Positions 61,103 to 64,000 of a stretch of 64,000 nucleotides of DNA are shown piece after piece; position 1 is the stretch's first letter; each line of letters opens with the position of its first letter. The notes under the pieces are model-generated. The model had not been told where the DNA came from. It was given only the letters and a program-made list of their open reading frames with translations, and made no database searches. This stretch comes from Musa acuminata AAA Group (Eukaryota; Streptophyta; Magnoliopsida; Zingiberales; Musaceae). The stretch lies in the NCBI RefSeq assembly GCF_036884655.1, contig NC_088335.1:39989001-40053000 (forward strand), given 5' to 3'. Made by a program: the position numbers and the translations under genes.

Positions 61103-61114
61103 GCTCTTATACTA
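61103..61114 (-). promoter_or_regulatory. Primer-binding site of the outer copia-type element
   Basis: Minus-strand TAGTATAAGAGC, two mismatches to the initiator tRNA-Met complement, two bases from the LTR end. Confidence 0.65.
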
Positions 61115-61116
61115 AT

Positions 61117-62446
61117 TGTTATGATCAAGTTGACACTAAGAGGGTGGGTAAATTAGTGCTAATGTAAAACTTTATGTCGATTCAAAAATCTCGTTTGATA
61201 AAAGCTGATATCATAAATGAGATTGACTTAGAGTGCACGTTCATAAGCGTAGTGAAAGTAGTAAGTAAAGTAGTTTGTAATGAAAGTAAAGAGCTTATAG
61301 TAAATGTAAACCAAGTTTTATAGTGGTTCGGTCATCGTGACCTACATCCACTCCCGATTACTCTTCACTCGAGGCCATCGGCTTCCACTACTGGTCTTCC
61401 TTTAATGGGCAAAGACCAACTACTTTCTTACAACTCCTTTTCCTTTTCACGGGTTTAGGAGACAACCCTTATAAGCCTCACACCTCTCTTGAATGATCTT
61501 AAAACTTAAAAGGGAGGAGGAGGACACTTAGCAATTTTACAACCCAGAATAACAACCCCTTTCTACTCTAATTCGTGCTATGCCAAGCAGAAACAATTGG
61601 GGTATTTATAGACCTCAAATGACTTCAAAAATGGAGCCAAAATAGGTCTCGTCCCGAGTTTCCCGGGTCCTGACAGTACCACCACCTACAACATTAACAC
61701 TAGGCGGTACCATCGCCTAATCTGGTGGTATCACCACCTAGTCTGGCGGTACCACTGCCTGATACAGTTTGGTACTACCCAGACTGGCGGTACCATCGCC
61801 TGACATTAGGCGGTACCATCGCCCAGTTTGGTGGTACTATCGTGTGATACAGTCTCGGAGACTATGCCTTGGAGACTGAGCCTCTGGTGGTGCCACCGCC
61901 TGGACTAGCAGTGCCACCGTTTGACCTAATTTTTGGGTCACTGAATGAGCCTTTCTCTTAGCTCAAAATAGCCCCAATTCAGGCCAGTTGACTCCTAATT
62001 GAGTTAGTATGGTCACATCTGAAACTAACTTAATTAGCCCTCTAAACTACTTTAATCTAGACAAATTATTACAACTAAGAATACTAAGTTGTCTGGCATG
62101 TCATTGGTTCATCTGGCACTTCGTCCGAACCTTTGGTGTATCATCCTCTCTTTCGACGTATTGCCCAATCGGCATGTTGACCTCCGCAACACTCGATCTC
62201 GTTGTCGCAATGTTTGATTCTTCTGGCCTAATGCCCGAATTTATGATACGAAGTCTTCTGTTGACACATTGACATTCTTCCAGTCCAATGTCCAATCTTC
62301 TGATATGTTCAATTCTGACCCAACTTTTGATTCTACTGCTTTAATCGATTTATCTTTCCTGATTGAAACTAGTCCTACGTCACCTAAATGCACATTAGAT
62401 CATAACTTTATCAATTGATTTCATCATCAAAATCCGAGATTCAACA
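61117..62446 (-). repeat. 5' LTR of the outer copia-type element
   Basis: 1330 bp, plus strand TGTTATGATCAAG to GATTCAACA. Contains a cluster of GGTACCACCGCC-like units at about 61672-61930. Confidence 0.88.
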
Positions 62447-62451
62447 TAAAT

Positions 62452-64000
62452 CAACTTATATATATAATTTTAAATAATTATTTTTATTAGTTATAAAAAG
62501 AACAATCAAATATGGGGAGTTATGTGTTAGTTAATGTTTTTTAATAGAGTTATAATGTTTTTGACATACCCACCGAAACACTATAAACCTAATTCAAAAA
62601 CACTTTAATTGAAGCAAGTGAACTAAATACCCCATAAAATTTAATTTATATAAAAATAATTTTGAATATATATCATTATTGATTTAAGAACAAGAACGAA
62701 CAAATAAGGAGACTTTTATATCATTTATAATATTTTTAAATAGATTTATAGTATATTTCAAAATACTATAAGCCTATTCAAAAATTAAGAATTAGATTGG
62801 TCTAAAATCAATGGACCAATTTGGTTTTTAGGAGTATTTCAAGGAATATGAAAAAATAGGGACACGTCTTACGAAATATGACAAAGGGCACTTATAAAAT
62901 ACACCTGGTTTTTCTATGAGAATTAGTCGTGTTTAGAAATACACATGTTTGCGTAGTTACATAAAAGTATAGATCAGATTATACTATAAGGAGTATGCAT
63001 TGAGATTGAGCATCTTAAATGTGGAATTACTATGGTAGGGAACATCATTACTATGGTAGGGAACATCATGGTATTTAGGTTGATTGAATCACACCTTAGA
63101 AAAAAAGTTTACGGAGTGATGTGATTTCTCACTGGCTTGACGTTGAGAGGCTAGTAGGTCTGAACTCGACATATTAAGTTTATGAGAGACAACATTTTCG
63201 AAAATTTCTTTTGGGTGATTTGATAATTAAAACAGAATCAGTGAATCTAATTAGTCATAACTTAAGAATTATGTCGTTAAGGTATATGCATTCATTATCT
63301 ATTATAACATCATATTTTATAGTTAAAAATAATAGGGTAATTTTTTTTAAAAAATTATTTTCATTTTTTACAATATGGTGCCTCCCATTTTTGTTTAACA
63401 TCTCTTTTTTTTTTTTTCATTTTCTAAATACCCTTTCCCCTTTTCCTATCCTTATCATCATCACCTTCACCCTATCTCAAGGCGACATCATCCGCCCTTT
63501 GCTACTTTCACCTATTGTCTCTACTCATCAGCTCCACCCTCTGCACATAGCATCCTTCTCCTTCCTCTGGTAGATTATATGAACTTATATAATTAAGTAA
63601 AATATATTATAGATTTAATTGAATTTTGATTACGGTTATCGATAAATAAAAAGAAAGTTTAATCATAGCAAGATTCCTTAAGAGATGACTTTGATGGGAG
63701 ACTCTTTTAATTATTATCATAGATTCTTTATTCTCATCTATAAAAGAATAGAATATCATATGGATGAAATCATAGAGATTATAGATTTATTCTCAATATT
63801 CATTTGTCCCTAATTTATCGTCCATAATGGTTCTGTAAAGGATAGGAAGAGAAGAGAGGATAAGTGTAGTTCTCATTATAGATCGACATCGCTGAAGGTT
63901 TCAGATTCGATGATGGTGCACTTGTAGATTAGATAAGAACTTTTTGAATGATATCGAAAGATATATGTTGTAAATTTGATATATTGTTATTTGATTTAGT
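62452..64000. other. AT-rich region with no recognised gene
   Basis: No convincing coding region. A 21 bp unit (TACTATGGTAGGGAACATCAT) is duplicated in tandem at about 63029-63070. A T-rich stretch lies at 63340-63420. The ORF at 63211-63573 has no recognisable features. Confidence 0.5.

Larger units (their letters stand above)
49444..62446 (-). mobile_element. Copia-type element with internal deletion, outer layer of tower 2 (TSD TAAAT)
   Basis: The plus-strand left end TGTTAGGATCAAG (49444) and right end ATTCAACA (62446) are flanked by TAAAT at 49439-49443 and 62447-62451. The 5' LTR is 61117-62446. The 3' LTR is split by an insertion (49444-49944 and about 59943-60250) and has lost its inner end. 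Between them only a leader and gag part remain, so pol was deleted. The family is the same as the element at 18139-23506. Confidence 0.88.

Overview
The window reads as nuclear DNA of a flowering plant. It has short GT-AG introns, a ROP GTPase, an FD-type bZIP factor, a phytocyanin, a plant-style Alba protein with an RGG tail, and many LTR retrotransposons. The GC-rich phytocyanin and ROP first exons against an AT-rich background favour a monocot. A banana-family or other commelinid monocot would fit, but this is inference and I cannot name the species.

There are four host genes: (1) 420-1200 (+), the 3' exons of an Alba-domain DNA/RNA-binding protein; (2) 2413-3051 (+), a two-exon uclacyanin-type phytocyanin; (3) 33030-44697 (+), a complete seven-exon ROP/RAC small GTPase whose 9.5 kb fourth intron carries a whole Ty3/gypsy element; (4) 46802-47524 (-), a three-exon FD-like bZIP factor with a C-terminal 14-3-3 motif.

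Most of the rest is retrotransposon, stacked in nested towers that can be unpicked by target-site duplications (TSDs). Tower 1 (about 4.4-31.1 kb) is an old Ty3/gypsy element with 2.06 kb LTRs. Its 5' LTR holds a decayed Ty1/copia copy, which holds a young full-length copia of the same family (6926-15563, TSD GTATA). Its gag region holds a second copia-type element (18139-23506), whose LTR is interrupted by another decayed copia with a long TA microsatellite. Its 3' end holds a solo LTR (27503-29003, TSD GATAT). Tower 2 (49444-62446, TSD TAAAT, minus strand) is an internally deleted copia-type element. Its left LTR holds a solo LTR of its own family (TSD CAAAA), which in turn holds a full-length minus-strand copia (50709-59064, TSD GTTGT). 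The element inside the ROP intron is 36189-42374, TSD GGAAA.

No element has an intact coding region. In the two best copia copies several premature stops are CAG-to-TAG or CAA-to-TAA, as expected from deamination of methylated cytosine. I found no CRISPR array, tRNA, rRNA, operon or bacterial-type system. The observations most worth a second look are the resolved nesting order, four exact copies of a 16-mer with fixed spacing in the copia leader, a perfect 36 bp palindrome in the ROP intron, and a phytocyanin intron that is 84 nt long, in frame and free of stops.
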